Shown here piece after piece: positions 15,892 to 27,444 of a stretch of 64,000 bases of DNA. Below the pieces are notes generated by a model. The model saw only the letters and a program-made list of their open reading frames with translations. It had not been told where the DNA came from and ran no database searches. Made by a program: the position numbers and the translations under genes. Source of the DNA: Stenotrophomonas sp. ATCM1_4 (GTDB lineage Bacteria; Pseudomonadota; Gammaproteobacteria; Xanthomonadales; Xanthomonadaceae); NCBI RefSeq assembly GCF_004348115.1, contig NZ_QPFB01000001.1, forward strand, positions 2,032,773 through 2,096,772, in the 5' to 3' direction. Numbering within the stretch: the first letter of the stretch is position 1; every line of letters starts with the position of its first letter.

Positions 15892-17040
15892 TCAACGCAA
15901 TCCGGTCTCGTTGCGCGCAATCACCATGCGCTGGATCTCCGAAGTACCTTCATAGATCTCGGTGATCTTGGCATCGCGGAAGTAACGCTCCAGCGGCATT
16001 TCCTTCGAATAACCCATGCCGCCATGGATCTGCACCGCCTGGTGGGCGATCCACATCGCTGCCTCCGACGCGGTCAGCTTGGCGACCGCCGCCTCGGTGG
16101 AGAACTTCCTGCCCTGCGACTTCAGCCAGGCTGCGCGCAAGGTCAGCAGCATCGCCGCATCCAGCTTGCACTTCATGTCAGCGACCTTGGCCTGGATCAT
16201 CTGGAAGGTGCCGATCGGCGCGCCGAACGACTTGCGCTCCTTCACGTAGTCCACCGAAGCCTCGTAAGCGGCGCGGGCGATGCCCACCGCCTGCGACGCG
16301 ATGCCGATGCGGCCCGAATCCAGCAGGCTCATCGCGATCTTGAAGCCCTGCCCTTCCTCACCGATCACATCCTCGGCACTGGCCACGTAGTCCTGGAACT
16401 CGATCTCGCAGGTCGCCGACGCACGCACGCCCAGCTTGGGCTCGGTCTTGCCGCGGCCAAAGCCCGGCTTGGTGGTGTCGATCATGAAGGCGGTGATGCC
16501 GCGCGCGCCCTTCTCCGGGTCGGTCATCGCGAACAGCACGATGTAGCGCGCCACCGGGCCGGAGGTGATCCAGCTCTTCTGGCCGTTGACCAGGAACGAA
16601 CCGTCGGCCTGCTTGACCGCGCGGCAGCGCATCGCCGTGGCATCGGAGCCGGACTGCGACTCGGTCAGCGCGAACGCGCCGATCGCGCTGCCCTCGGCAA
16701 TGGCGCGCACGTAGGTCTGCTTCTGTGCCTCGCTGCCGTAGCTCAGCAGCGCATTGCAGAACAGCGAATTGTTGACCGACATGATGGTCGCGTGCGCCGC
16801 GTCGGCGGCGGAGACCTCGACGATGGCCAGCACGCTGGAAACCGGGTCCATGCCCGAGCCGCCGTACTCGACCGGCACCTCGATGCCCATCAGGCCGTTC
16901 TCGCCCAGCAGGCGGATGTTGTCCAGCGGGTACTCACCGGTGGCGTCGAAGTGCTCGGCGCTCGGGGCGATCTTTTCCTTGGCGATACGACGGGCGACGT
17001 CCTGCAGCATCAGCTGCTCGTCGGAAAAACTGAAGTCCAC
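15892..17040 (-). CDS. Acyl-CoA dehydrogenase (short/medium-chain type)
   Basis: A 382-residue FAD flavoprotein that inserts the first double bond into a fatty or branched acyl-CoA, passing electrons to an electron-transfer flavoprotein. It starts MDFSFSDEQLML and contains the FAD/substrate segments AFALTESQSGSDATAM and SWITSGPVARYIVLF. The catalytic glutamate in IYEGTSEIQRM is E364, the position used by short- and medium-chain and butyryl enzymes, not by isovaleryl-CoA dehydrogenase. Translation starts at GTG (17040) behind a GGGAGGGG Shine-Dalgarno. It is divergent from the ArsR/methyltransferase gene, with a palindromic operator candidate about 97 bases away. Acyl chain length is not predictable. 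Confidence 0.92.
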   Translation of the reverse strand: MDFSFSDEQLMLQDVARRIAKEKIAPSAEHFDATGEYPLDNIRLLGENGLMGIEVPVEYGGSGMDPVSSVLAIVEVSAADAAHATIMSVNNSLFCNALLSYGSEAQKQTYVRAIAEGSAIGAFALTESQSGSDATAMRCRAVKQADGSFLVNGQKSWITSGPVARYIVLFAMTDPEKGARGITAFMIDTTKPGFGRGKTEPKLGVRASATCEIEFQDYVASAEDVIGEEGQGFKIAMSLLDSGRIGIASQAVGIARAAYEASVDYVKERKSFGAPIGTFQMIQAKVADMKCKLDAAMLLTLRAAWLKSQGRKFSTEAAVAKLTASEAAMWIAHQAVQIHGGMGYSKEMPLERYFRDAKITEIYEGTSEIQRMVIARNETGLR

Positions 17041-17136
17041 AACACCCCTCCCAGGGCTGAATCAAGTTGCGATTGTAACCATCGCGACCGGGTTCAGCCT
17101 ATGCCTCGCCTTGACCCGGCGTGGCGGCAGCGCGAA

Positions 17137-17166
17137 AATATCTCTATATCGCGATAGGTAGATATT
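17137..17166 (+). promoter_or_regulatory. Nested palindrome covering the ArsR gene ribosome-binding site
   Basis: Two perfect inverted repeats share one centre (17151.5): an outer AATATCT / AGATATT pair (17137-17143 and 17160-17166) and an inner TATCGCGATA (17147-17156). In all, 24 of 30 bases are symmetric. The only plausible Shine-Dalgarno (AGG, 17156-17158) is inside it, and the start codon follows two bases later. It is AT-rich in a GC-rich neighbourhood. It is most likely the autoregulatory operator of the ArsR-type protein; control of the divergent acyl-CoA dehydrogenase is possible. Confidence 0.65.
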
Positions 17167-17167
17167 T

Positions 17168-18097
17168 ATGGATCTGGAAGACTGGTCAACCCGTCTGAAA
17201 GTGTTTGCCGATGCAACGCGGGTACGCCTGCTGACGCTGCTTGAACAGGAAGAACTCACCGTGGCCGAGTTGTCGGCCATCACCACGCTGGCCCAGCCGC
17301 GCGTGTCCACCCACCTGGCGCGCCTGAAGGAAGCCGGGCTGGTCCGCGACCGCCGTGCCGGCGTGTCCGCGTACTACCGCTTCGACGAGGCCTCGCTGGA
17401 CCCGGCCCAGCGCGCATTGTGGCATGCCCTGAGCACCGGCAGCGACGACCCGCTGCTGCGCCAGGACGCCGAGCGCGTGCCGGCGGTGCTGGCGATGCGC
17501 GCCGCCGACCAGAACTGGGCCGACAGCGTGGCCGGCGACATGGAGCGCCACTACTCCCCGGGCCGCACCTGGGAGGCGATGGCGCGCAGCGCGCTGCCGC
17601 TGCTGGAAACCGGCGACGTGCTCGACATCGCCTCCGGTGATGGCGTGCTGGCCGAACTGCTGGCCCCGCATGCACAGCGCTACGTCTGCATCGACACCAG
17701 CGCCCGCGTGGTGGCCGCCGCCAGCGAACGCCTGCGCAAGCTGCCCAACGTGGAGGTGCTGGAAGGCGACATGCACAAGCTGCCCTTCGCCGATGGCAGC
17801 TTCGACCTGGTAGTGCTGATGCACGCCCTGACCTACTCCAGCCACCCGGCCAAGGCCGTGGCCGAGTGCGCCCGGGTACTGCGGCCCGGCGGCCGGCTGA
17901 TGCTGTGCAGCCTGGCCCGGCATGAGCACAAGGTGGCGGTCGAGGCCTACGGCCACGTCAACCTGGGCTTCACCGGCAAGGAACTGCGCAAGTTCGTCGA
18001 GAAGAGCGGGCTGGAAGTGTCCAGCCTGGAAACCGTGACCCGCGAGAAGCGCCCGCCGCACTTCGAAGTGATCGCGCTGATCGCCCATCGTCCCTGA
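17168..18097 (+). CDS. ArsR-family regulator fused to a SAM-dependent methyltransferase
   Basis: A 309-residue two-domain protein. Residues 1-90 form an ArsR winged helix ([16 protein letters not shown], then the recognition region [20 protein letters not shown]). Residues about 130-260 form a class I methyltransferase with SAM-binding motif [16 protein letters not shown] (near 151), then the acidic strand end CIDTS and the [15 protein letters not shown] motif. No metal-binding cysteine pair of the arsenic-sensor kind is present. It sits 22 bases before methionine synthase part A in one operon. ArsR-type regulators that sense S-adenosylhomocysteine (SahR) control methionine genes in several Proteobacteria; this protein is a good candidate for that role, by inference from context. 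Confidence 0.85.
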   Translation: MDLEDWSTRLKVFADATRVRLLTLLEQEELTVAELSAITTLAQPRVSTHLARLKEAGLVRDRRAGVSAYYRFDEASLDPAQRALWHALSTGSDDPLLRQDAERVPAVLAMRAADQNWADSVAGDMERHYSPGRTWEAMARSALPLLETGDVLDIASGDGVLAELLAPHAQRYVCIDTSARVVAAASERLRKLPNVEVLEGDMHKLPFADGSFDLVVLMHALTYSSHPAKAVAECARVLRPGGRLMLCSLARHEHKVAVEAYGHVNLGFTGKELRKFVEKSGLEVSSLETVTREKRPPHFEVIALIAHRP

Positions 18098-18119
18098 AGC
18101 ATCGAACCCGGCCCGCCCT

Positions 18120-19196
18120 ATGCAAGCCCTCCCCTGGCTCCACCCCGAACGCGTCGCCAAGCTGCTGGCCGCGCTTGAACAACGCATCCTGATCATCGAC
18201 GGCGCCATGGGCACGATGATCCAGCGCCATCGCCTGGAGGAAGGCGACTACCGGGGCGAGCGCTTCGTCGGCGGGTTCGACAGCCAGCACGTGCACGGAC
18301 CCGGTTGCGAGCACGACCTCAAGGGCAACAACGACCTGCTGCTGCTGACCCGCCCGGACGTGATCGCCGGCATCCATACCGCCTACCTGGAGGCCGGTGC
18401 GGACCTGGTGGAGACCAACACCTTCAACGCGACCTCGATCAGTCAGGCCGATTACCACCTGGAACACCTGGTGTACGAGCTCAACAAGGCCGGTGCCCAG
18501 GTCGCCCGCCAGTGCTGTGACGCAGTGGAAGCCCGCACCCCGGACAAGCCGCGCTTCGTGATCGGCGTGCTCGGCCCGACCAGCCGCACCGCCTCGATCA
18601 GCCCGGACGTCAACGACCCCGGTTTCCGCAACACCAGCTTCGACGCGCTGCGACAGACCTACCGCGAGGCCATCGACGGGCTGATCGACGGCGGCGCCGA
18701 CACGCTGATGGTGGAAACCATCTTCGACACGCTCAATGCCAAGGCGGCGTTGTTCGCCATCGAGGAAGTCTTCGACCAGCGCGGCGGGCGACTGCCGGTG
18801 ATGATCTCCGGCACCATCACCGATGCCTCCGGCCGTACCCTGTCCGGCCAGACCGCCGAGGCGTTCTATGCCTCGGTCGCGCATGGCAACCCGCTGTCGG
18901 TGGGCTTCAACTGCGCGCTCGGCGCCACCGACATGCGCCCGCACGTGGAAACGCTGGCGCAGGTGTCCAGCGGCTACGTCAGCGCGCACCCCAACGCCGG
19001 CCTGCCCAATGCCTTCGGCGAGTACGACGAGACCCCCGAGGAAATGGCCGCCACCCTGAAGGAGTTCGCCGAATCCGGCCTGCTCAACCTGGTCGGCGGC
19101 TGCTGCGGCACCTCGCCGGACCACATCCGTGCCATCGCCGAAGCGGTCGCCGGGTTGCCACCGCGCGCCCTTGCCCCGCTCACCAAGGCTGCCTGA
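18120..19196 (+). CDS. metH: Methionine synthase part A: homocysteine-binding module
   Basis: A 358-residue protein equal to the first module of cobalamin-dependent methionine synthase. It binds homocysteine through zinc and delivers it to methylcobalamin. The three zinc ligands are in place: C265 in GFNCALGA, and C328-C329 in [10 protein letters not shown]. The N-terminus has [19 protein letters not shown]. The remaining modules are on a separate gene (19811-22606), with a short SDR-like gene between. A split enzyme of this form is seen in Xanthomonas relatives. The protein must therefore dock with part B to work. It is the second gene of the operon headed by the ArsR/methyltransferase gene. 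Confidence 0.93.
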   Translation: MQALPWLHPERVAKLLAALEQRILIIDGAMGTMIQRHRLEEGDYRGERFVGGFDSQHVHGPGCEHDLKGNNDLLLLTRPDVIAGIHTAYLEAGADLVETNTFNATSISQADYHLEHLVYELNKAGAQVARQCCDAVEARTPDKPRFVIGVLGPTSRTASISPDVNDPGFRNTSFDALRQTYREAIDGLIDGGADTLMVETIFDTLNAKAALFAIEEVFDQRGGRLPVMISGTITDASGRTLSGQTAEAFYASVAHGNPLSVGFNCALGATDMRPHVETLAQVSSGYVSAHPNAGLPNAFGEYDETPEEMAATLKEFAESGLLNLVGGCCGTSPDHIRAIAEAVAGLPPRALAPLTKAA

Positions 19197-19205
19197 GGAA
19201 ACGCC

Positions 19206-19810
19206 ATGAAGAAGAAGATCCTGCTGGTGGGTGCCAGTGGCACCCTGGGCAAGGCCGTTGCCGCACACCTGCGCCAACGGCATGAGGTGATCACCGCCTC
19301 GCGTTCGGACGCCGCACATCCGGTCGACCTCGGTGACGAGCAGAGCATATCGGCGCTGCTGCAGGCGGTTGGGCCGTTGGATGCCATCGTCTCCACCACC
19401 GGCAACGTTCATTTCGGCCCGTTGACGCAGATGACCGCCGCCCAGTTCAACCAGGGACTGCAGGACAAGCTGCTGGGCCAGGTGCGACTGGCACTGCTCG
19501 GCCAGCATCACCTCAACGAGGGTGGCTCGATCACCCTGACCACCGGCATCCTCACCGAACAGCCGATCGCCCAGGGCGCCAATGCCACCGCGGTCAACGC
19601 AGCGGTGGAGGGCTTCGTCCGCGCCGCCGCGCTGGAGCTGCCGCGTGGCCTGCGCATCAACGTGGTCAGCCCCAGCGTGCTGGTCGAAGCGCTCGATGCC
19701 TATGGCGACTTCTTCCCGGGCTTCGAACCGGTCAGCGCCGCACGTGCCGCCCTGGCCTACCAGCGCAGCATCGACGGCATCGCCAACGGGCAGGTTTTCA
19801 AGGTCTGGTA

Positions 19811-19811
<1 letters not shown>
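19206..19811 (+). CDS. Short SDR-fold protein lacking the catalytic tyrosine
   Basis: A 201-residue Rossmann protein of the short-chain dehydrogenase superfamily. The cofactor motif is GASGTLG (residues 9-15) and a TASRSD segment follows the second strand. Where the active-site YxxxK is expected the sequence reads [20 protein letters not shown], with no Tyr-x-x-x-Lys. It therefore resembles the small atypical SDR group exemplified by Lin1944 and may not be a classical dehydrogenase. It has a good GAGGAA Shine-Dalgarno. Its stop overlaps the start of methionine synthase part B by one base (TAATG), so translation is probably coupled. Its role between two parts of one enzyme is unknown. Confidence 0.8.
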
Positions 19812-22606
<2,795 letters not shown>

Positions 22607-22612
22607 GCCGCC

Positions 22613-23296
22613 ATGGAAAGCCGCAACGCCGAACTGATCCGCAAGTACGCCCGGCCGGGCTGCATCGGCCTGTGCGGCACCTCTGACTGGATCGGCAAGG
22701 CCATCCGCAAGGCCCAGGCGCCGCTCACCGAGGACGGGCACCGCAGCCTGTGGTCGCACGCCTTCCTGTTCAGCGAACAACGCCTGGACGGCCATTGGTG
22801 GGTGCTCGAATCGGACCTGGACCTGCGCAACCGCCAGTTGCGGCTCGGCGCGCAGGAGAACCGCGCCGACCGCTACTTCGACGATGAGGCCTTCCCCAAC
22901 CTGGCCATCCTCGACTTCAACCTGGACGCCGCCCAGACCCGCAACGTCCAGGTCGCCGCGCTGGACCTGCTGGCCGGGCTGTCCAGCTACTCGCTGAGCG
23001 AGCTGGTGGGCACGCTGTTCGCGATGCATAGCACCCGCCTGCGGCGGCGCGGCAACCTGCTGTCCAGGGAAGGCGCGCTGTACTGCTCGGCGATGGTGCA
23101 GCATTGCTACACCGCCGCCGGCATCGACCTGATGCCGGGGGTGCACGGCAAGAACGTCGCCCCGCAGGACCTGTACGATTCGGACCTGCCCCACACCACC
23201 CACTCGCTCATCCGCGACCTCGGCATCTCCAGCCTGCGCCGGCTCAAGCACGGCACCGTGGAACTGTTGAACACCCCGGTCGAAGACCTGTTCTGA
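22613..23296 (+). CDS. Permuted NlpC/P60-like (YiiX family) protein
   Basis: A 227-residue cytoplasmic protein with no signal peptide. The residues expected for a circularly permuted papain-like NlpC/P60 fold occur in the right order: H49 in WSHAFLF, E66 in WVLESDLD, and a cysteine C158 in ALYCSAMVQHCYTAAGID. Such proteins (YiiX/YaeF group) are thought to be lipid or amide hydrolases; no substrate is known for this one. It starts 6 bases after methionine synthase part B, without a clear Shine-Dalgarno, and precedes an MFS gene by 4 bases, so it belongs to the same transcript. The family assignment is by motif pattern and is moderately secure. Confidence 0.65.
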   Translation: MESRNAELIRKYARPGCIGLCGTSDWIGKAIRKAQAPLTEDGHRSLWSHAFLFSEQRLDGHWWVLESDLDLRNRQLRLGAQENRADRYFDDEAFPNLAILDFNLDAAQTRNVQVAALDLLAGLSSYSLSELVGTLFAMHSTRLRRRGNLLSREGALYCSAMVQHCYTAAGIDLMPGVHGKNVAPQDLYDSDLPHTTHSLIRDLGISSLRRLKHGTVELLNTPVEDLF

Positions 23297-23300
23297 CCCC

Positions 23301-24488
23301 ATGACCGCCGCAAGCCCCCTCCCCGCAGCCGTGCCCACCGCGCGGTTGTCGAGCTTCTACTTCTTCTACTACGCCGCGCTCGGCGCGTTCACCCCGTACT
23401 GGAGCCTGTACCTGCAGTCGCGCGGCATGACCGTCACCGCGATCAGCGTGATGATGAGCCTGTGGTACGCCACCCGCGTGGTCGCACCCAGCACCTGGAC
23501 GTCGCTGGCGGCGGTTTCGCCCAGGCCGATCCGCTGGCTGCGCATCGGCTGCGTGCTGACCCTGCTCAGCTTCTGCGGCTTCCTGCTGCCGGCGCCGCAG
23601 TGGACGCTGTACGGGGTGATGATCGCCTTCTGCTTCTTCTACAACGCGGTGATGCCGCAGTTCGAGTCGATCACCCTCACCCACCTGGGCAGCGACAGCC
23701 ACCGTTACGGGATGATCCGGGTGTGGGGCTCGTTCGGCTTCATCATCGTGGTCACCCTGTTCGGCTGGCTGATCGAGCACCACGGCGCCGGCAAGCTGCC
23801 GTGGCTGATGCTGCCGCTGTTCGTGCTGATGATCGGCTCGGCGTTCGTCAACCGCTACGCGCGCGGCATCGGCAGCCACAGCCACCACGACGGCGGCTTC
23901 TGGGCCATCGTCCGGCAGAAGCACGTCATCGCCTTCTTCATCGCCGCTTTCCTGGAGCAGCTGTCGTTCGGCCCGTACTACACGTTCTTTTCGCTCTACA
24001 TGGACCAGCACGGCTACAGCACCTCGCTGCTGGGCGTGATGTGGACAGTTGGCGTGGTCTTCGAGGTCGCGGTGTTCTTCCTGATCGCCGGCTTCTTCAA
24101 GCGTTGGGATGCCAGCTGGCTGCTGATCATTTCCATGGCCAGCGCCGCGCTGCGCTGGTGGGTGACCGCGCTGTACCCGGAGAACCTCCCGGTGATGCTG
24201 GTCGCGCAGACCACCCATTGCCTGGGCTTCGCGGCGTTCTTCGCGTCGGCCATGCAACTGCTGGCGCGCTATTTTCCCGGCAACCTCAACGGCCACGGCC
24301 AGGGCCTGTTCTACGGCTTCTCGTCCGGCCTGGGCGGCGTGCTCGGCGCACTGATCGCCGGCCAGCTGTGGCGGTTCGGCGACGGCAAGGTCGCCTTCCT
24401 GGTGGGCGGCGGCTTCGCCCTGCTCGGCTCGCTGATCGCCCTGTACTGGCTGCCGCCATCGCGCCAGGCCCGCCAAGCCGCAGGCTGA
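23301..24488 (+). CDS. MFS transporter, phenylpropionate-permease-like (MFS_1-like)
   Basis: A 395-residue inner-membrane protein with about twelve hydrophobic segments. The N-terminal SFYFFYYAALGAFTPYWSLY and the loop motif HRYGMIRVWGSFGFI are typical of the HcaT/phenylpropionate-permease branch of the major facilitator superfamily, which also includes nucleoside:proton symporters. The substrate cannot be named. It is the last gene of the run that starts with the ArsR/methyltransferase regulator, only 4 bases after the preceding gene, so a link with methionine or C1 metabolism is possible but unproven. The C-terminal tail is short and cytoplasmic (PSRQARQAAG). Confidence 0.8.
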   Translation: MTAASPLPAAVPTARLSSFYFFYYAALGAFTPYWSLYLQSRGMTVTAISVMMSLWYATRVVAPSTWTSLAAVSPRPIRWLRIGCVLTLLSFCGFLLPAPQWTLYGVMIAFCFFYNAVMPQFESITLTHLGSDSHRYGMIRVWGSFGFIIVVTLFGWLIEHHGAGKLPWLMLPLFVLMIGSAFVNRYARGIGSHSHHDGGFWAIVRQKHVIAFFIAAFLEQLSFGPYYTFFSLYMDQHGYSTSLLGVMWTVGVVFEVAVFFLIAGFFKRWDASWLLIISMASAALRWWVTALYPENLPVMLVAQTTHCLGFAAFFASAMQLLARYFPGNLNGHGQGLFYGFSSGLGGVLGALIAGQLWRFGDGKVAFLVGGGFALLGSLIALYWLPPSRQARQAAG

Positions 24489-24511
24489 GCACACCCTCCC
24501 CTGCCCGGTCC

Positions 24512-24520
24512 TGCTATAAC
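24512..24520 (+). promoter_or_regulatory. Extended -10 promoter for the exported protein gene
   Basis: TGCTATAAC is a good extended -10 element, placed to start transcription about 26 bases before the start codon. A strong Shine-Dalgarno (AGGGGGAG) follows, so the downstream gene has its own promoter separate from the MFS gene. Confidence 0.5.
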
Positions 24521-24552
24521 GGCGCAGCGTTCACGACTCAGGGGGAGTTGTC

Positions 24553-25125
24553 ATGAAACTGCACCATTGGCCCTGCATTGCAGTGGCTGCACTGCTGCTC
24601 GCCGCACCCGGGCTGGCCCGGGCCGAGGAAGACCAGACCTTCGGCGCCTTCGTCTCCTCTTGCTTCCAGTACCTGGGCGAACCGCAGAAGCTGACCGAGA
24701 CACTGGACCGGGTGGCCCAGCGCCTGCAGGGCGAGATGGCGCACCAACACCTCAACGGAAGGGCCGGCAAGGCCTGGCTGATGACGGTCGAAGACAGTGT
24801 CTACGGCTTCGTACTGACCGACCAGGGCACCTGCACGATGACCGCCGCCAGCGGTGACCCGGAAACCATCGCCCAGGATTTCGTACTTTTCAGCGAACTG
24901 GCCGAGAACAGTTACCGGATCGCCCAGGAGCCGGTCACCCGCGAAGACGGATGGGACTACCACGGCCTGACCGTTTTCGACCCGGGCAACCCCACCGACA
25001 TCCATGTCCACATGGCCGTCAACACGGCACCAGTGGCCGATCGACGCGCCATCATCAGCGTTGCCCGGGTCCGCAGCACCGATCCCCATCGCCCTGCCCG
25101 CACAACAAAAAAGACAGGCCACTGA
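24553..25125 (+). CDS. Exported protein of unknown function
   Basis: A 190-residue protein with a clear signal peptide (hydrophobic LLLAAPG core, cleavage probably after ARA near residue 24), hence periplasmic. The mature part has two cysteines (SSCFQYL and GTCTM) that could form a disulfide. The sequence is not one I recognise. The C-terminus (RPARTTKKTGH) is basic, and its codons run into a terminator hairpin whose loop contains the stop codon. It has its own promoter and a strong Shine-Dalgarno and is the last plus-strand gene before a convergent cluster. Confidence 0.75.
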   Translation: MKLHHWPCIAVAALLLAAPGLARAEEDQTFGAFVSSCFQYLGEPQKLTETLDRVAQRLQGEMAHQHLNGRAGKAWLMTVEDSVYGFVLTDQGTCTMTAASGDPETIAQDFVLFSELAENSYRIAQEPVTREDGWDYHGLTVFDPGNPTDIHVHMAVNTAPVADRRAIISVARVRSTDPHRPARTTKKTGH

Positions 25126-25134
25126 CCTGTCTTT
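25105..25134. terminator. Bidirectional terminator overlapping a stop codon
   Basis: An 8-bp perfect stem (AAGACAGG / CCTGTCTT, 25111-25133) has a 7-base loop containing the TGA of the plus-strand gene (25123-25125). T-runs follow in both directions: TTTT on the plus strand, and TTTTTT on the minus strand for the DUF2058 gene. One hairpin thus serves two convergent genes. Confidence 0.85.
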
Positions 25135-25162
25135 TCCGTGTCCATCGCGGTGAGCGGTGCAC

Positions 25163-25816
25163 CTACCAGACCAGATCGTCCGGCACCTGGAACTTCGGGT
25201 CCGCGTAGGGGTCGTCCTCGATCGGCGCGTTCGGGTCGACCTTCAACGCCACGCTCGGCGCGAACACGGCTTCGGCCTCGGCCAGCAACGCCGCGGTGAC
25301 CAGCAGGTAGCGGCCATTCTGCTGCAGCACGCCCAGCTCACCGGCGTTGAGCGCCTTGAGCTGCTCGGCGGTGACGTAGATGCGCTTGATCTTGCCGCCA
25401 TAGGGGAAGTGGCGGGCGATGTCGGCATCGGGGACATTGAGCCCCTTGTCCTTGATCAGCTCGTCCAGCTTGGCGCGCGCTTCGCGGCGCAGGCGGGCTT
25501 CTTCCTGCTTCAGCCGCTCGGCCTCGATGCGTTCGTCCTTCTCCCGCTGCGCACGGATCGCATAGGCCTTGGCCAGGTCGATGTCTTCCTGCGAACGCGG
25601 CTTGTGCGGGCCCTGCCGCTGCGGCTTGCCCTGCGCCGGCCTGGCCTGCCCCGGCTTGCCGGCGTGTGCCTGCGGCTTGCCACCACCGGGCTTGCCCGGC
25701 GGCTGGCCCTGGCGGTTCGGTGCACGCCCGTCACGGCGCGCTTCGGGTTTGCGCTCCGGCTTGGGCGCGGCCTTGAAACCCAGCCCGAGGAGCTGGTCGC
25801 GAAGAGTGTCACTCAT
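25163..25816 (-). CDS. DUF2058 family (YaiL-like) protein
   Basis: A 217-residue cytoplasmic protein starting MSDTLRDQLLGLGF, the opening of the DUF2058/YaiL family. A long Lys/Arg/Gly/Pro/Gln-rich stretch (about residues 17-75) is probably disordered and nucleic-acid binding. A charged helix (about 80-125, AQREKDERIEAERLKQEE) is followed by the conserved C-terminal domain with ARHFPYGGKIKRIYVTAEQ and a NGRYLLV segment. The family is described as nucleoprotein or polysome-associated, but the role is unproven. It is the last gene of a minus-strand run, 18 bases after slyX, and ends at the bidirectional terminator. Confidence 0.8.
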   Translation of the reverse strand: MSDTLRDQLLGLGFKAAPKPERKPEARRDGRAPNRQGQPPGKPGGGKPQAHAGKPGQARPAQGKPQRQGPHKPRSQEDIDLAKAYAIRAQREKDERIEAERLKQEEARLRREARAKLDELIKDKGLNVPDADIARHFPYGGKIKRIYVTAEQLKALNAGELGVLQQNGRYLLVTAALLAEAEAVFAPSVALKVDPNAPIEDDPYADPKFQVPDDLVW

Positions 25817-25834
25817 GCTTGCAGTGCTTCTGTA

Positions 25835-26074
25835 TCAGTAGTGCGGGGGCGGCGGCTCGGTGGCCGGGTCGGCGTACAGCGCCGTACGCACCTTGCCGAG
25901 GTCATCGAGCAGGTTGCGCAGCAGGTTGGTGTTGCGGGTGCCTTCCATCCGGGCTTCGGCCAGGGCCTCGCTCAGTTCGGCCAAGGCCTGTTCCTGGAAA
26001 GAAACACGCATCTCCAGCTCGATCAGGCGTGATTCCAGCGCCTGTTCGCGCTCGCTGGGGATTGGGTCATGCAT
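25835..26074 (-). CDS. slyX: SlyX family protein
   Basis: A 79-residue protein almost entirely a predicted coiled coil ([20 protein letters not shown]), with a conserved proline-rich tail ending PPPPHY, as in SlyX of other Proteobacteria. The function is unknown. The ATG at 26074 is preferred: it begins [10 protein letters not shown] and overlaps the end of the UDP-glucose dehydrogenase gene by 8 bases, which suggests coupled translation. The frame continues upstream inside the dehydrogenase gene but without similarity. Confidence 0.85.
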   Translation of the reverse strand: MHDPIPSEREQALESRLIELEMRVSFQEQALAELSEALAEARMEGTRNTNLLRNLLDDLGKVRTALYADPATEPPPPHY

Positions 26075-27416
26075 GCAGGGAACGTCCCCGGCCAATGCCG
26101 TAATAGGCGAGGCCGGCGGCCTCGATCTCCTGGGGGTCATAGATGTTGCGGCCATCGAACACCACCGCATCACCCAGCGTTTGGCGCAGCCGTGCGAAAT
26201 CCGGGCTGCGGAACTGCTTCCATTCGGTAATCACGGCCAGCGCGTCGGCACCTTCCAGCGCTTCGTATGCGGTTTCGCAGAACACCAAGTCCGCCCGCTC
26301 GCCGAAGACCCGACGGGCTTCATGCATGGCTTCCGGGTCGAACACCCGCACGGTGGCACCGGCCTCCCACAACTGCGCCAGCAGGCGCCGGCTCGGGGCC
26401 GCGCGCATGTCATCGGTGTTGGGCTTGAAGGCCAGGCCCCACACGGCGAAGGTCTTGCCGCGCACGCCCTCGTCCTCGCCACGGTCGTAGTGGCGCTGGA
26501 TCAGCTCGAACAGATGGCCCTTCTGGCCATCGTTGACCGCCTCCACCGCGTTGAGCAGCTGCGCCTGGTGGCCATGCTGGGCGGCAGTGCGCGCCAGCGC
26601 CTGCACATCCTTGGGGAAGCAGGAGCCGCCATACCCGGCGCCGGGATAAATGAAGTGCCAGCCGATGCGCGGGTCAGAACCAATGCCTTGGCGCACCTGC
26701 TCGATGTCGGCCCCCACGCGCTCGGCGATGTTGGCGATCTCGTTCATGAAGCTGATCTTGGTCGCCAGCATCGCATTGGCGGCGTACTTGGTCAGCTCGG
26801 CCGAGCGCACGTCCATCTCGACGACGCGGTCGCGGTTGCGGTTGAACGGCGCATACAGGCGGCGCAGCACCGCCACCGCGTCCGGATTGTCGGCACCGAT
26901 GACGATGCGGTCCGGGCGCATGCAGTCGGCCACCGCATCGCCTTCCTTGAGGAATTCGGGATTGGAGACCACGTCGAAGGCGATCTCCACGCCGCGCGCG
27001 GCCAGTTCCGCGGCAATCGCGGCACGGACCTTGTCGGCCGTGCCCACCGGCACGGTCGACTTGTTGACCACCACCGCCGGCTGCGCCAGATGGCGGCCGA
27101 TGGTGCGGGCCACGGCCAGCACGTACTGCAGGTCGGCGCTGCCGTCTTCATCCGGCGGCGTGCCGACCGCGATGAAGACGACCTGGCCATGCGCGATCGC
27201 GCTGGCCGCCTCGGTGGTGAAGGCCAGCCGCCCTGCGGCGTGGTTGGCCTTCACCATCGGCTCCAGGCCGGGCTCGTAGATCGGGATGATCCCCTGCCCG
27301 AGGCCATCGACCTTTGCCTGGTCGATATCGACGCAGACCACGTCGTGGCCGACTTCGGCCAGGCAGGTCCCGGTGACGAGGCCCACGTAACCGGTACCGA
27401 AAATCGCTACGCGCAT
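26067..27416 (-). CDS. ugd: UDP-glucose 6-dehydrogenase
   Basis: A 449-residue enzyme that oxidises UDP-glucose twice, with NAD, to UDP-glucuronate for capsule, exopolysaccharide or lipid A modification. It has the N-terminal Rossmann motif [18 protein letters not shown] and the catalytic cysteine near residue 265 in [10 protein letters not shown] second Rossmann domain in the C-terminal part starts at [15 protein letters not shown]. The length is normal. It lies between the FKBP gene upstream and slyX downstream on the same strand, with 28 bases to the former, so it is likely part of a five-gene unit from the glutathione peroxidase to DUF2058. No other sugar-nucleotide gene is adjacent. Confidence 0.95.
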   Translation of the reverse strand: MRVAIFGTGYVGLVTGTCLAEVGHDVVCVDIDQAKVDGLGQGIIPIYEPGLEPMVKANHAAGRLAFTTEAASAIAHGQVVFIAVGTPPDEDGSADLQYVLAVARTIGRHLAQPAVVVNKSTVPVGTADKVRAAIAAELAARGVEIAFDVVSNPEFLKEGDAVADCMRPDRIVIGADNPDAVAVLRRLYAPFNRNRDRVVEMDVRSAELTKYAANAMLATKISFMNEIANIAERVGADIEQVRQGIGSDPRIGWHFIYPGAGYGGSCFPKDVQALARTAAQHGHQAQLLNAVEAVNDGQKGHLFELIQRHYDRGEDEGVRGKTFAVWGLAFKPNTDDMRAAPSRRLLAQLWEAGATVRVFDPEAMHEARRVFGERADLVFCETAYEALEGADALAVITEWKQFRSPDFARLRQTLGDAVVFDGRNIYDPQEIEAAGLAYYGIGRGRSLHA

Positions 27417-27444
27417 GGCTGCGACGGCTCCGTTCTGATGCGGA

